Shown here piece after piece: positions 47,230 through 59,924 of a stretch of 64,000 bases of DNA. Within the stretch, counting starts at the first letter, position 1, and the number at the start of each line of letters is the position of its first letter. Under the pieces are notes generated by a model that was not told the origin of the DNA, searched no databases, and saw nothing but the letters and a program-made list of their open reading frames with translations. The stretch comes from Saxidomus purpurata (taxonomy: Eukaryota; Mollusca; Bivalvia; Venerida; Veneridae): the NCBI GenBank assembly GCA_022818135.1, contig JAFMSR010000010.1, forward strand, positions 37,458,754-37,522,753, read 5' to 3'. The position numbers were made by a program, and so were the translations under genes.

Positions 47230-49136
47230 TTCTTGAAAGCAGAGAAAAACTGATCTTTGCAAACCTAATACAGGTCACAGGACCCTGAAATATACAAAGT
47301 ACAGTTATCATTACGCATGTAAATGTCACTGTAATTTTTTTCTCCAAAAAAATTAACACCCGGCGTGCACCCTGCCCATGGTACTCGTGAGAGAAGTGTC
47401 AGGCAGTATGAAGAGATAGATAGATAGTCTTGGACCTTGGTTGTGCACTGAAAGGGTAAATTAATTTCAGTTGGACATCCCAAGTGATTAGGAGTATTGA
47501 TTGAAGGATAGTTTTGGATCAGTTGTATCAAAACCAATGATTCATCGCATTCTACATTGCACCCCAGTATTTTAAACTTTCTCTGTCCATGGTTAGCTAT
47601 TAGCAAAATTTGGTTTGGTACGAAAACAGCACATCATTTAAAGGTACTGACAATGTTAAGAGAAGTAACCACTTTTCAGAACTGAAATAAACTCTTATGG
47701 CAATTTTCATTGACTTAAAAATAGTGATTGAGCAATTGTAGCACATGATTAAACTTTAATTCAGCAAGCTTCCTAAAATGTCTGCCCACTCATGCTGAAT
47801 TGAACAATGAGTCTGAAAAATTTCAGATGCCAGTTTGCCAATATTTTAGTTCCCATATCAGGCAGTAGAAAATACAGTATAAAAACCCCTTAATATGCAA
47901 ATTGTAGCCAGTTTCTTTGATCTAAAATTGAAATAAAAATTTATGCCCACTTGTTAAATTCCAACTTTATACCCGTTCAACTTCTTTGAATACATGTAGT
48001 AGATGTAGTCATATATTGTATTGTGAGAAAAGTGTATCATTACACCTCTATGAGTAAGCAAGGGTTGCAGTCTTCCTGAAAGTGCCCGCCTGCCCACAGT
48101 CATGTCCGGCAAAATTTTTGCCAGTCAGGCAAATGCTCAGTATTTATACAAAAGGTGAAGGATAAATAGAATTTTAGGATTTACTGAAAGAAAAATAATT
48201 TATTTATAAATCTAGTTCATGAGCTTTCAATGGTAGCTAATTGATTTATTGTTAGCAATTTTATTGATACACAGGCTGGTTGAACATGGGACATTTCCTT
48301 TTGGTTTATTACACATTGAAATTAGGCTCTGAGGTTTGAAAACTACAAATTAAAATATCAGAAAAAAGGAAGAGTCAAACCGAAAAGCCTATTGTATTAG
48401 GCCTCAAATATTAACACCCATCAGATTGTTGCAAATATCTGAGACTGCTAATTATTAATATCTTCCTGTACTGTCGAACCCTTTACAAGGACCTAGACAA
48501 TTACTGGATGTCCTACAAAAACATTGATCTGCTAATATTGACAATGCAGTCATGCCGTTCTCCCGATATTTGCAGGGTTCTCCTGTTATTTAGACCTTAA
48601 CCAAGCGCCCCGGCGAAGCTTGTGAAAACTCCCGGTAAATAAAAAGTTTGGGAAAAGACCTTTGTAGTATGAGGTTCATAAAATATCAACCTATATACAT
48701 GGTCAATACCCTGACATGTGATATATCAATAATGAAGAAGTACTAGTATTGTGTACAGTTGCTTAGGTGACGAAACTGAAGTGTTGGCACAAGTTTCTGT
48801 TAATTGTCACTATCATCTTAGTTAAATTGCCTGGAGCGTAGTTAGCGGCAATTTGTAAACTGTTCAAACAGCTATGATTAACTGATAATCAGCCGTCAAA
48901 CTACCCTCCAAACATGCCACTAATTAAATAATTTAACAAAGTTTAACAAATTTTAAGATTTGATGTAAATTACGTAACAGCGCCAAAACAAATTTATGCA
49001 TGGATTGCTGGGTGTTCATACGACCACGCATTAATTTTGTGTTGTATTTGTGATTTGTATGTTTAACATGTTTTATTAGACTCAAATATAAAATGTGCTG
49101 CATGATCATCATTTATTCAGGTTACCATTTCTACGG

Positions 49137-49561
49137 CAGGGCTTTTCATCAGGAAATTGGGAAGAGGCCTGGGAAATTTTTGTGAGATAAAAGTCCATTT
49201 TGGGAAAAGATTTACAATACTATGTTCCCGTTATGCGACATTGTCAAAGTCAACCAGAAGTCAAAATAAATTTACTTCCCCTGAGACACGGACTAAAATT
49301 CTGGCCCAGAACATAATGGATTAGACTGGTAATACATAACATGCGGTACTGACCACTGTGCGCTTTTACGTTTTAGTGCGACTAAAAATTGATACCAGAC
49401 AAATGCTTCCTCTGGAAATACTAAAATGTAGACAAACTTTGGGGGAAATTTACCTTGCATTTTGGGAAGTTGCTCTGCCACAGTTGGGAAAAATAGTATA
49501 TATTTTTGGATTGGGAAGTGGCCAAATATTGGCCTCTGTTATATAAGGATGAAAAGCCCTG
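49137..49561. mobile_element. 425-bp MITE with 5-bp target duplication
   Basis: Perfect 14-bp inverted ends CAGGGCTTTTCATC and GATGAAAAGCCCTG, flanked on both sides by TACGG (49132-49136 and 49562-49566). The interior is rich in 'tgggaa' phrases. Open frames across it are not conserved-looking. Superfamily not assigned. Confidence 0.85.
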
Positions 49562-50278
49562 TACGGAAATAGTCATGTTTGAAATAGGTGTTTTTTTGTG
49601 TAAATATGCAAAATAAGTGAAATAAGTCTTCAGAAATGCATGATTTTCCAGTCAAAAAACCTGGGGATATTGCAAAAATCACCCAGCATTGACTCAATAT
49701 GAGATTGACTGAAGTGAGCATGTTTTAAGGCATTTCGAATTGTTTTTTGCCAATGACAAATGTACACCTAAGAGCACAAAACAATCTGATAAACTTATTT
49801 ACAATGTTTAGCAACATGGCACAGGACTTAAGGGCAGGTCGCGAAATTAGATTACAAATTACATATGTATAATATTCACACTTTTCTACCTTATTGCATT
49901 ACATCCTGATGCAATTTAAACTTTGTTGTATTTCTCCTGAACGTTTCATTTAATGATTTTTTCTAAATGGTTGGTTTGTTTAAAAATTATTTCATTCTTC
50001 GCTGAAGGCAGACGGACTTTCATCAGAGTCAACAAGCGCCTGATTTGGAAAACCTGACTAAATATTTATCATACCGTTACCTATCCGGCTGCCATTTCCA
50101 TAAAAGACATTGCCACATCATACATCTATATCAAAAATATAAAGGCAAAGGTACGACTTAAGTAAGATAAATAATCCGTTATTTGAAGTAGAACTATGGA
50201 ATAGTGTAAAATCTAATTATAGCTGATCGCTATTGAGCTTCTTCAAAAACTAGAAGAAAATATTAATCATATCGAAAT

Positions 50279-50485
50279 AGGCTAAAGATTCTTGGATTAC
50301 CTTCCCTTGAGTATCGTAGAGAAAGAGCAGACATGGTGCAGGTATAAAAAATGTATAAAAAAAGACAATAACAGCTTTGAAGCAGGGTACCTTCAGTCAT
50401 AGGGTGGTGGATCATTGGAACAAGCTTCAAGAATGTATAGTCAAAGCACTCACCCTAAATGAAATTAAGGCAAGACTTAATAACA

Positions 50486-50488
<3 letters not shown>
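50279..50488 (+). pseudogene. LINE reverse-transcriptase C-terminal relic
   Basis: AGG at 50279 opens RLKILGLPSLEYRRERADMV Q. After stops and a frame change it continues at 50395-50485 as HRVVDHWNKLQECIVKALTL NEIKARLNN. Both phrases are standard in the C-terminal tail of jockey/CR1-like LINE polyproteins. The relic runs directly into the GT microsatellite. Confidence 0.75.

Positions 50489-50532
<44 letters not shown>
50489..50532. repeat. GT dinucleotide microsatellite
   Basis: About 22 uninterrupted GT units followed by a G-rich tail. Confidence 0.95.
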
Positions 50533-50537
<5 letters not shown>

Positions 50538-51718
50538 TAGGGGGGGAGGGTTACAAACAAGTTTGTGCCAAACTGCTATATATGATGCCTAACAAGTTCT
50601 TTTAATTCGATTTTAGTAAGTTTTTAATAAGTGCTGTTCAGAACTGAAGTGGTTATAAACCGTTAAACTGTGAACAATATTCCATAAATTCAGTGAACAG
50701 TCTAAAAAGTGTTTAATAGTATGAAACAGAAGTGCAGTTATGTATGAAAACTTTGCAGTTAAACAATGCAAAAATGGGAAAACGTCATCAAAAAAGGCCA
50801 CATAAACCATTTGTTTAATGTGCTAGAATAAGCACATAACAGGCCTACATCAGTATGAAAAGTATGATACTTGTTAAAGACGATCGCTACAGTTTCATCA
50901 TTTTTTTCAAGCAATGAGAATTTTATGAAATTTCGTTTGTTGTTAGGGTATTACCTGCTAAGTCAGAATATAAAATAAAAAAGGTAGATCACCAGCCTTA
51001 TTTAGAAGTAATGGACACTTTTTGAAGTATACCCCCAAGAGCAGTGAAAATGACCCCTATCTCATGTTTATTAATAATAAAACTCTAAATTTGGCAACCA
51101 TTTTTTTTATTTAAAATGTTAAGCAATTGATCCTATTTCACGAAACTACATGATTTGAGATTTCAAAATGTATTCAAACTGAAAAAAAAGAAACAACATA
51201 AAGAGAAACTAGTTTCTGTAAAAGAATATGTTCAATTTGTAGTCATTTGTCAAAGTTTTTTTTCTTAATGTTCAAGCAATGAGAATTTCTTAATTTTTTG
51301 CAGAAGAATTGTTCTAACATCACTTTATTGAAAACTAACTTAATCAAAGTGCTGTGAGCGCTGAACCTTATCTAAAGCGCGGGTCGAAATGTGGAGAGGA
51401 CGAAATTCAATATATGACGCAGAATGAATTATTCACAAATATATGGGTGGCAGGGAAGTTTGTTTTATTATAAAACGTACGTTAAATGAAAAATAATCAC
51501 ATAGTTAACATTATAAATTGTTTAAACCAATAAAAATAATTCGATCTGCGCTTTGTACAACTTCAAGCGATATGATCTGATGATGTGGATCGAAAATAAT
51601 TGTGTACCAAGGACAATACCTTGAAACAGAAATAAACAAAGCAACACCAGCAACGAAATATAAATACAGTACTGTACAATGTGTATAACAGAGAAAACCA
51701 AAAATGATTCTGGGTTAC

Positions 51719-51800
51719 CTTATAGTTGTAATCGATGAAACCGATAAATGGCGGATGATTTTGATCACGTGAGTTCCTTCTCGGGAATGTACGTAGATTA
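51719..51800 (-). promoter_or_regulatory. Candidate TERB1 5' untranslated exon and promoter region
   Basis: On the minus strand a sequence with CACGTG and CCGCCAT leads to CAACTATAAG followed by GTAACC, a good splice donor. The first coding exon of TERB1 is preceded by a TATATTTCAG acceptor at about 47276, so an upstream non-coding exon is required. This is the best candidate I noticed. It is weak evidence; other donors exist in the 4.5 kb between. Confidence 0.25.
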
Positions 51801-52232
51801 TATCTTTTTAAGAAAAATTTATTTTTAGGTAAATATATATGTAATCGTTCGTAAATAACAAAGTTGTCAATGAAATAATATCGGAAATTTGAAAATCAAA
51901 CTACAATCTCTTACATCGAGCTCCGTACGTTTCCGTAAATTTCCGTAATGACCGTACTTTTCCGTGATATGCATATGATTATCTTCCGTAATCAGCTAAC
52001 AGCGCATTAATTTCTAAAACAGAAAAAAGTGTAATGCAGCCCGTAAGCTATATACCTTCCTGCAATTGTTGAAGTTGTATATAATCTTTTATTTGTAATA
52101 TGTTCTTATCATATGCAACATTCAAACAGAAGATTGATCTGGTCTGTCTTGCACTACTTTCGCAAAGCGCATGTTTACAGTTGTTATTCGCACATAGCAC
52201 AGTTAAATTCCTTGCAGTGTTTGAAATCTGGT

Positions 52233-52262
52233 ATGCTAACTTAGGCCTTGGGGACTTTCAGT
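52233..52262. other. Perfect-loop hairpin in non-coding DNA
   Basis: GCCTTGGGGAC, a TTTCA loop, GTCCCCAGGC. A stem of about ten pairs with one mismatch. No gene context. Confidence 0.5.
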
Positions 52263-53335
52263 CCCCAGGCCAAAAATGATAGGTCACCAGCCTTTTTACT
52301 GAGAAAAATGAGCTTTGGTCTCGGGTGGGAGGGTGGTGTTGGAGGGGAGGCCATGTGTTTATTGCCACTGACGTAATAAAGAAAGCTAAATGAAACTTTA
52401 AGTGGACAAATTGTGCATAGTAAAACACTTACAAATAATATGTAACACAAATGTATCCTTCTGATATCATTTAACACAGTTTAAAAATCAACCTTTGCTA
52501 AACACTGACTTTTTGGGTGTTTTTAAAGGGAGGTAATAAATTTTCTTGATATACGGATTTTTTTTCTATAGTTATATGTTTTAAATATGTTAAAGTGATA
52601 AAATTGCTCAAAATAATCCTTTTGTATGTTTTTTTATTAAAAAGTAATTGTTTGTGACATTTACTTAAACAACATTAAAATATAAAAGTATTTCATATAT
52701 AACCAAGCTGTTTGGCTGCTAAATGAAAAATCCGGGTCGTACCAACTATACTTCGAACGGGGTTGGTGGACCTAATAAGCACAATTACAATACAAACAAA
52801 CAGCTAAATGAAAAGAGGTCTCATTCACAAATTCATATATATTTGCTCTTATGGACGGACCTTTATAAAATTTGCTTCAAATAAAATCAAATCATGCTAA
52901 ATGAAAAAATTCACCAAAAAATTTAGTGAAAAGAGACAAGAATTTGCCACAGACGCACATCGTTTACATGTGTATTCAACTCATATTAGATATAAAATAC
53001 TTTATGGACTTGTATGAATAAAATTAAACTAAGCGTTGAAAACACTCCATATTTAGTACAATTTGAAAGTATTTCAAGTAGAAATTCATGTTCTTTTTAC
53101 GAGAATTTCTTTTATTTTACTAATTTAAGGCTCCAACGTGAGGTTTCAGATCAGAATACATGGGAAAGAATCTTAATTTTTCCAAATTTGTAATTAAATT
53201 GCGCCGTCCATACCCAGCAAATACCACACGTTGATTCAAAGTTGTTGTTGTTGTTCTTCTTCTCCTGGTACTGTACAAGATCCCTATCTGGGGCATTATC
53301 GTACAAAGTGTATATGCCAAAAATGTTGTGCGGCA

Positions 53336-53620
53336 TGTCTAAAAGCGGTAAAACAGCAGTTTTATGGAACTATAGCACGACGACGAGCCATCTCTTGAAG
53401 GCATCCAGGTTGTCGGCTGTTGCAAGGTGCTCTGGTAGCTGGTTTAAAAGCCTGATCGCCGAGGAAAAGGCACTGTCTGTCGTCTTGTAATCGCCTTCTG
53501 CTCGACGTTGGACAGCTTGACTGTTTGTTATGTACTTGAGCATGACTGGTTAGGTGGAGGGCCTGTTCGTGTGTAGGCAGGAATCTTGTTCTACAGATGC
53601 ACGGAGCTATACCTCGAAGA
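53336..53620 (-). pseudogene. LINE RT C-terminal relic
   Basis: Minus strand, across a frame change: the phrase DSAFSSAIRLLNQLPEHLAT followed by ADNLDAFKRWLVVVL. It resembles the terminal 'F...R.W..LP......S...FK' block of LINE reverse transcriptases and recurs widely in mollusc genomes (family knowledge). No upstream RT is present. Confidence 0.6.
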
Positions 53621-53810
53621 CAAGGGTACACCGACTGCTGTAAGGTATAGAGACGAAATTGTACACAAATGTGTAAGGTCGTTCGCCGCTGCCATCGGTT
53701 CTAACCACCAGATCAGACCACACCGTGTTCGTGTTGTGACTCAGTATATTTTAGATGAAACCATAGCCGGAATGGAATGTCCAGCTAAATTCAAAACAGC
53801 ATGTTTGGGA
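53586..53810 (+). pseudogene. Tc1/mariner-like transposase relic
   Basis: The + strand reads TPTAVRYRDEIVHKCVRSFA, AAIGSNHQIRPHRVRVVTQY and ILDETIAGMECPAKF. 'RYRDEI', 'ARPHRARV' and 'MDWPA(C/R)SPDLNP' are landmark phrases of Tc1-like transposases. Here the catalytic DNA motif before 'RPH' has become HQI and the following SPDLNPIE block is missing. It abuts the LINE relic on the opposite strand. Confidence 0.75.
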
Positions 53811-53998
53811 CATACTTCAGCGAAGAGTTTCGACAAATGCATACAAATCAGTCTTAGGGTGCGCACCATAAACCGGTTTAAGCTTCCCAGTGGTGTTTTT
53901 GCCACTGACCGTTCCAAGGCGGTGCCCCACTGTGTTCCATTAATTGTTCGTTTTGTCCTCGTGTGTTTGCTTTGTATGCTAGTGTGTGTTGGTAGTGT

Positions 53999-54016
53999 AT
54001 GTGTGTGTGTGTGCAT

Positions 54017-54050
<34 letters not shown>
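53999..54050. repeat. GT microsatellite
   Basis: Two GT runs separated by gcatgatt. The strand-complement CA runs give spurious HTHT frames. Confidence 0.95.
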
Positions 54051-54051
<1 letters not shown>

Positions 54052-54129
54052 GGTGGTGTGCACTTCTGGGTGCTTTGGGGCTCGTTTTGAGGAGGCTGCG
54101 TTTTTGGTACGTGGCATTCCCTGCTTGAT

Positions 54130-57100
54130 ATTATTTTGTTTTTAGAACTTAGGGATGCACTAATTGAAATTTTTTAAATTAAATTAAATTCTACGTTTTC
54201 CAAAATTGCTTGGAATGACTTCTTCTCATAAACAAATTCATGGAATTTCATTAAGCTTGAATAGAAGCATCCTGGTATATCGTTACCTCTTCTAGGAGTG
54301 TAAGTCAATGAACTTTCAATCCAAATTGTTCTGGTTGACTGAACAACATGGCCACCAGAGCTAAAACAGAAACATCCTTGACAATCTACTTTACCGTGAC
54401 GATTAGTTTCTGCCAATAAATCCGATAAAAGTTGTAAACAGGTTGAACGTTAAAACACTGCTCAAGACACGCGAATGAATTTGCTTTCCGCTATCCAAGT
54501 TTCACTTTGATCGCAGTAGTAAGGTGGATTTGTTTCCCTAAAGGTACGAAAGAAATATTTTGTTAAATCAGTTTATGTTTAGATAAGTATTTTTGCATTT
54601 CTACTTTGAACCGTTTAAGCATATGTTGAAACTTTATGCAGAGGGTAAATACCGTATGTTTTACATCAATATTCGTAGATGCTTTTGAACTATCCTGTTG
54701 AACAAATTATCGATGCTTGCGTTAATAATATATATACTAGTTTAATTAAGACATTGTTGACGCTCGCTCTTCAACCAAGTTTATTTGTATATAATATTTT
54801 GACGTTTTCTCGTATTTTCACGGTCTCATTTTTTTATCTTCTTTTAATCATTATTCATTTGCTGATAGTATTCCGTATTATTAACTGTTTTTGATGCATT
54901 GAAATTGTAAAATGACTTGGTTTGTAATCCTGCACAATCAGACATACACATTTCTTTATTATCCCTGTGTAATAAGTTTTTTGCTTGATGAAAAACGTAA
55001 CGACTATAATGCTTATTATACATGGTAATACATGTGGCTGTTTCATGCTATCCTCGATTCTTTTTGTATCAATAATGTATTAAATTGAATAAGGTTAAAA
55101 CCGATATTTTATTGTCTTTTAATTGACCAACAATGATTAAATGAATAAAAACACAAAAACTTGAAACCTAAAAAAATTAGTGATCGTCAATTCACTTTGG
55201 TGGAGGATGGTCAAACAAGATAAATACATGGTCTGTGTGCCTCCTATATATCTTCAGTCAATCGGAAAATAAACATTTAAAGGATATCGAAACTTAACAT
55301 AAAGTTTTAGCAGCTGTTCCCAAATTAAGCTTGCCAAGGTTTAAAATTGATTCCGTTATAAATGTTAAAAAATATTACAGGTAAAAAAATTAAAAGACGA
55401 ATTCAAATATTGATATTACTTGCCGTATAGAGCAAAATAACGACGTTCGATTTAGGCACAGATTTCTGTTCTGAAAGAGTAAAAAGATCAACTCAGTGAC
55501 CTCTTTCTTGCACAGTATGACGGTCTTATAACTTTATAACGTTAATATTTTCAGCTGTCTGCAGCCCTGTCATATAGTTGGAGGATTCATTCCACTATAT
55601 GTAAGTACTGCTGTTGGTGAGTGCTATGTTTGTTTGTGTTAAGGGATTACTCTACCTTATCTTTTAGTCACGGAACAAACTGATTTAACAATTTCTTTAC
55701 ACATATCGAACTTTCGATTTTCCTATAATCGTTGTATCGGTACTTTTTTCACATTAAACATAGAAGGATAAAACGAGTTTAAACGTCATAACTTTTGAAA
55801 GGTTTTATAAATCGTAATTGCTACTATCACAAAGGTTAGCAACTTCTTTCATTTAAATGTTGATGTAAATTTCAAAAAGATTAAATATTTATTTCATTTA
55901 CCCATTTTGGTTAAAAACCGACCACCCTTTTCACCATTGCAATGCTTAAGGGAGTCTATTGAATTGCTTCAAATTTAGTCATTTTGTTGAAAGAGTTCGT
56001 CTTATATAAAGCAAACCATTTAAAGGATCGCTTTTGCTATTGATGAATCGGCAAGAGAAATCTATCAGAAATAAATGGTGTAAACATTTAATAAAATAGT
56101 TTCTGAACTCGCTTACCCATTTAATGATCTAACACAGTTAAAATGTAAAGTGTGGCGAATCGGGTGCCTCCGTTGTTTTTACGGAATCTATCGAATTCTA
56201 TTCGGAAATCAGTCTGTTTAGAATGATTATAGGGTCCGTCAAAAAAGATATTTAAGGTTTGTGTACCAGTAAAATGAATAACTATGGTAGAAGTACTTTG
56301 TTTTATTCTACCCAGTTACTTAGATATCGATACATTTTGAGAAAAGTTTTTGAAGTATTTATGTGTATGCAAAATTGGCTTCTTAAGAGGTGTATATGTT
56401 TTTGACGTCTTAAAAGTCCAAACTTAGAAGGACGTTTCACCTGTACATGTTTTTATAAGGTCTATCTACTATCACATACACAATTCACGCGTGAAAAAGT
56501 GTGAACCAGTTTTACATAAAAGTCACATTTTAAGGTTATTAAAGCCGTTATACTTTTCGATAACTTTTCTTGTTCTTATGCAAAATAGTGAAAATTACCA
56601 AAATTGTACAAAATATAATAACGCAACCTTTCCTGAACGAAATACATTTGATTCAACGAACATAACTGCAGTTTTAAGTCGAACGTGTATAGTTCTTTGT
56701 AGGTTTTGTGCGCTTTCCCCTACCTTTGGGAATGTATCATCATTTATAAGTGATGACTACTAGCTTGCCAAATTAGGTATTAAAACAAAGCTAACAAAAA
56801 CTGTCAGCACTTTTGCGCACAGTGCATTATGTCATTTAAGTCGTGTATAAAAGGTATTCACTCTCTTCTGTTGCTATAAATATGTTAAAATGATATTCAT
56901 TAAATGTAGTACAATAAATCATCGATCATTATCTGGAAACTTCCGAACGCCGGCAATAATCACTATTGTTCTAGACAAGATTGGATTATCGATTATTTTG
57001 AAGCTGTTACTGTATCAGCGCGGTAAAATAAATTCCATATTCGTAGCAAATGTTTTTTTCGTGAAGAGACGGGCATATGACAACATTGTTTTAGAGTGAA

Positions 57101-58290
57101 TCATTATCATATACTTTCTTTATCAATAAATTCAAAGTGATCCTGGGACTTTAAATTGATATGATAAGATATGCGGAAAATTTGAAATATTTGCACATAA
57201 AATTTCGTGAATGGTTTGTAAAATATTACATATAGTAAATATTGAAAAACACTAAATAAAAATATCTGTAATAAAGATAAAAAACAACTACTTTTAGATT
57301 AAGAATGTTAACTTTTATATCTTAGAAATAGATGATAAAATTGTCGATGATGGACTCATTAAATAATCTTGGACATATGGTAAATATTTGTTTATTTAAC
57401 AGTGACTCGACAGCCATTTGCAAAACTTTTGAGTGAATATATTGTACCTTTTCATGCATTAATTTTTTTTTTCTTCCAGGAAATTTTTTTATTAATTTTT
57501 TTTTTTTTTGAAAGGTTGGGGAACCACTGATGCATGAGGATGGCATTAATTGCTATCTTAAAATTTGTGTATTTACATATCTGTTAAGCCATGGTCACAT
57601 AGTTTTAACTCTACTGCACATGCTATTATTATTACACCATTGATTCTGATCAATTTTATTCCTCCTATATTCACAGCGTCTAACCAGTAAACAGACCAAG
57701 TGGAGCTTGTATGCAACATTGTTGCTACTAACAGAAGCGCTAGAATGTTGGAACTGCTTACAGTGATTAAAACTTCTGTTGTGAGGAGTGCAGAGAAAAT
57801 TCATAAACGTCTACTGCACTGGTACTTTCAATGGGAACTTGTTTCATGCATGTATGTCATGGATCCGACAGAGAAAATCATCTTTTGTATCCTTGTATAT
57901 ATTTTAACCCTTCTCAAGCACTTCTATATTAGTTTCTTTGTATACATTTAGTCCTTAACCTCGATATACAATGTACATGTATTTCAAAAATGGACTTATC
58001 CATCTTTAAGTTTAGATAAGTACGAGAATACTTATTCAAAAGATTGCTCACTAAATATTTACTGACTTTATAGCAAATAGTGCAAATCATGATCAGACTG
58101 TACTTATAGGCTCAGACCATTATGTTACAGTTTAGGGCTTCTACGTTTTGTATAGTTTATATCTATGTTCATAGTTCTAGGGAACCACAATATAGCTTCG
58201 TGAGTTTGTCAATATAAGGGCTCCAATATCTCAACCCTCTGAGGTCATAGGTTTAGTAGCTGGGCTAACAGCGGGTCAACAACATGACTG
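54130..58290. other. Gene-poor stretch
   Basis: AT-rich, with a poly-T rich segment around 57463-57509. No splice-consistent exon, repeat boundary or protein family was recognised. Short open frames at 54679, 56491 and 57700 lack any support. Confidence 0.45.
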
Positions 58291-58293
58291 CAA

Positions 58294-58694
58294 CTGTAAA
58301 TATATATGCAACAATATATATTTATTGAAATAATGATAGCTGTGTTGGTTCATCGATATATACAATATCAATTGAATATAGAGTCTAATTGATATTACAA
58401 TACATGTTTATGTATTACAAATGTAAACAATAAAGATGGCGACGGATGTTCAAAATATACGTAACACTTAAGGGAAGTGATTAGAAAAACAGCTTTACAT
58501 CAATGAAATACGAAATAGATTTCCTTGATATTATACAAAAACATGGAGAAATGTATATAAAACAAGATGTAACTACAAATTACCTGTAAATATATATGCA
58601 ACAATATATATTTATTGAAATAAAGATAGCTGTGTTGGTTCATCGATATGTACAATATCAATTGAATATACATGTAGAGTCTAATTGATATTAC
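58294..58694. repeat. Two direct copies of a 105-bp segment
   Basis: The segment at 58294-58402 (ctgtaaatatatatgcaaca...) recurs at 58583-58694 with one substitution and a short insertion, so the duplication is recent. Spacing about 289 bp. Confidence 0.85.
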
Positions 58695-59596
58695 GCAAAT
58701 CGATTGGTCAACGCAGTCAGGTAATTTAAATAACAAAAGGATTAGATATAATATGTACAGGTTAGGTGAGAAAAGGAAAGTGTTTACCTGAAACGGCATC
58801 CTAAATACAAACTACCGCCTACGACTATCTACTAATGTTTTACTAAGTAGGCAAATATGATGCTTATATATTGTTTGATGGAGACAAAGCAACAGGACTC
58901 ACTTCACTCGCTTCACAATTTATTATTTATTACATTGTATTAAACACCATTGCATGAGTAAACATATAAAATGTTAACCTGAAACACATTTCCCTCCTCT
59001 GAAAAATGTCGTCCTCGACATTGACTAATGTCAGCACCAGTACAATGTATCTAAAACTGCACAAAATGACACAAAAATGCAATATACACACACGACAAAC
59101 ATATGTAGTGAAGTGAAATGTACCGGAGGCGCGTCTCCAACTTAGTGATTTACATAGAAGTGCATTATGTAGTTCTTCTGAAATAAAATCGAGAAAGAAA
59201 TTAATCACAAAATTTCCAACAATGTCAAATTGTTTTGTGATCCGTCACTTCAATACGGTACAGCCTTTGGTTTTCACAAAATTAGAAAAAAACCACATGT
59301 AAAAGTAAAACGTCAGTCAGAACCTTCAATAGGAAAAATGGCTAGGTTTCATGCTAACATTCGTTCTACAACTAATGTCATAAACATATATAAACATAAG
59401 TCAATATACATATAAACATGTACAAGCATATAACACCCTTAATGTTGAATTGTCTGTCTAAAATAAGGAGTTTCCCATCTCAAAATAAATCTGAAATGAC
59501 AGAATTATATTAGTCATTATCAACAGCACCTGTTTGCCTGTTTACTACAAAATCACCTGAGGTCATCCAGCCTGGTTTTGTTGGGTAACCAGTGTG

Positions 59597-59669
59597 TAGC
59601 CAGACCGGGGCTCGAACCCGGGGCCTTTCGCTTACAGGGCGAATACTCTACCGACTGAGCTACCGGGCC
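59597..59669 (-). other. tRNA-like sequence inside the 3' LTR
   Basis: 73 nt starting GGCCCGGTAGCTCAGTCGG, with a complete A box, a five-pair anticodon stem TTCGC/GCGAA around a 7-nt loop CCTGTAA (UGU in anticodon position, C instead of U at position 33), and T arm with GGTTCGAGCCCC. The acceptor stem is imperfect. Internal Pol III promoter boxes appear intact, but the wrong base 33 and weak acceptor argue against a functional tRNA-Thr. Confidence 0.8.
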
Positions 59670-59851
59670 ACTTACACATATTTTCCCCAATTGTGAACTA
59701 AGTCCGAACTGTGACATACTCCCCCACCATATTGAAATTCGTCCTCGAATTTCGTACGGGTTAAGAGAACAAGGTAAACATGATCTATGAAGTATATATC
59801 CAGTCACAGCCCCACGTTGGGCGCCAAATGTCATAGGGTGAGAAAAATGTG

Positions 59852-59924
59852 TAGCCAGACCGGGGCTCGAACCCGGGGCCTTTCGCTTACAGGGCGAATG
59901 CTCTACCGACTGAGCTACCGGGCC
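59852..59924 (-). other. tRNA-like sequence inside the 5' LTR
   Basis: Same sequence as the copy at 59597-59669 except a C in GAGCATT where the other has GAGTATT. It sits in the same position relative to the LTR start (about 47 bp in), so it is part of the LTR rather than a later insertion. Confidence 0.8.

Noticed and set aside
53741..54117. His/Thr-rich minus-strand proteins
   Set aside because: Products of the GT/CA microsatellite.
59597..59924. Two functional tRNA-Thr(UGU) genes
   Set aside because: The acceptor stem is imperfect, position 33 is C, and both copies sit at the same place in LTR repeats.
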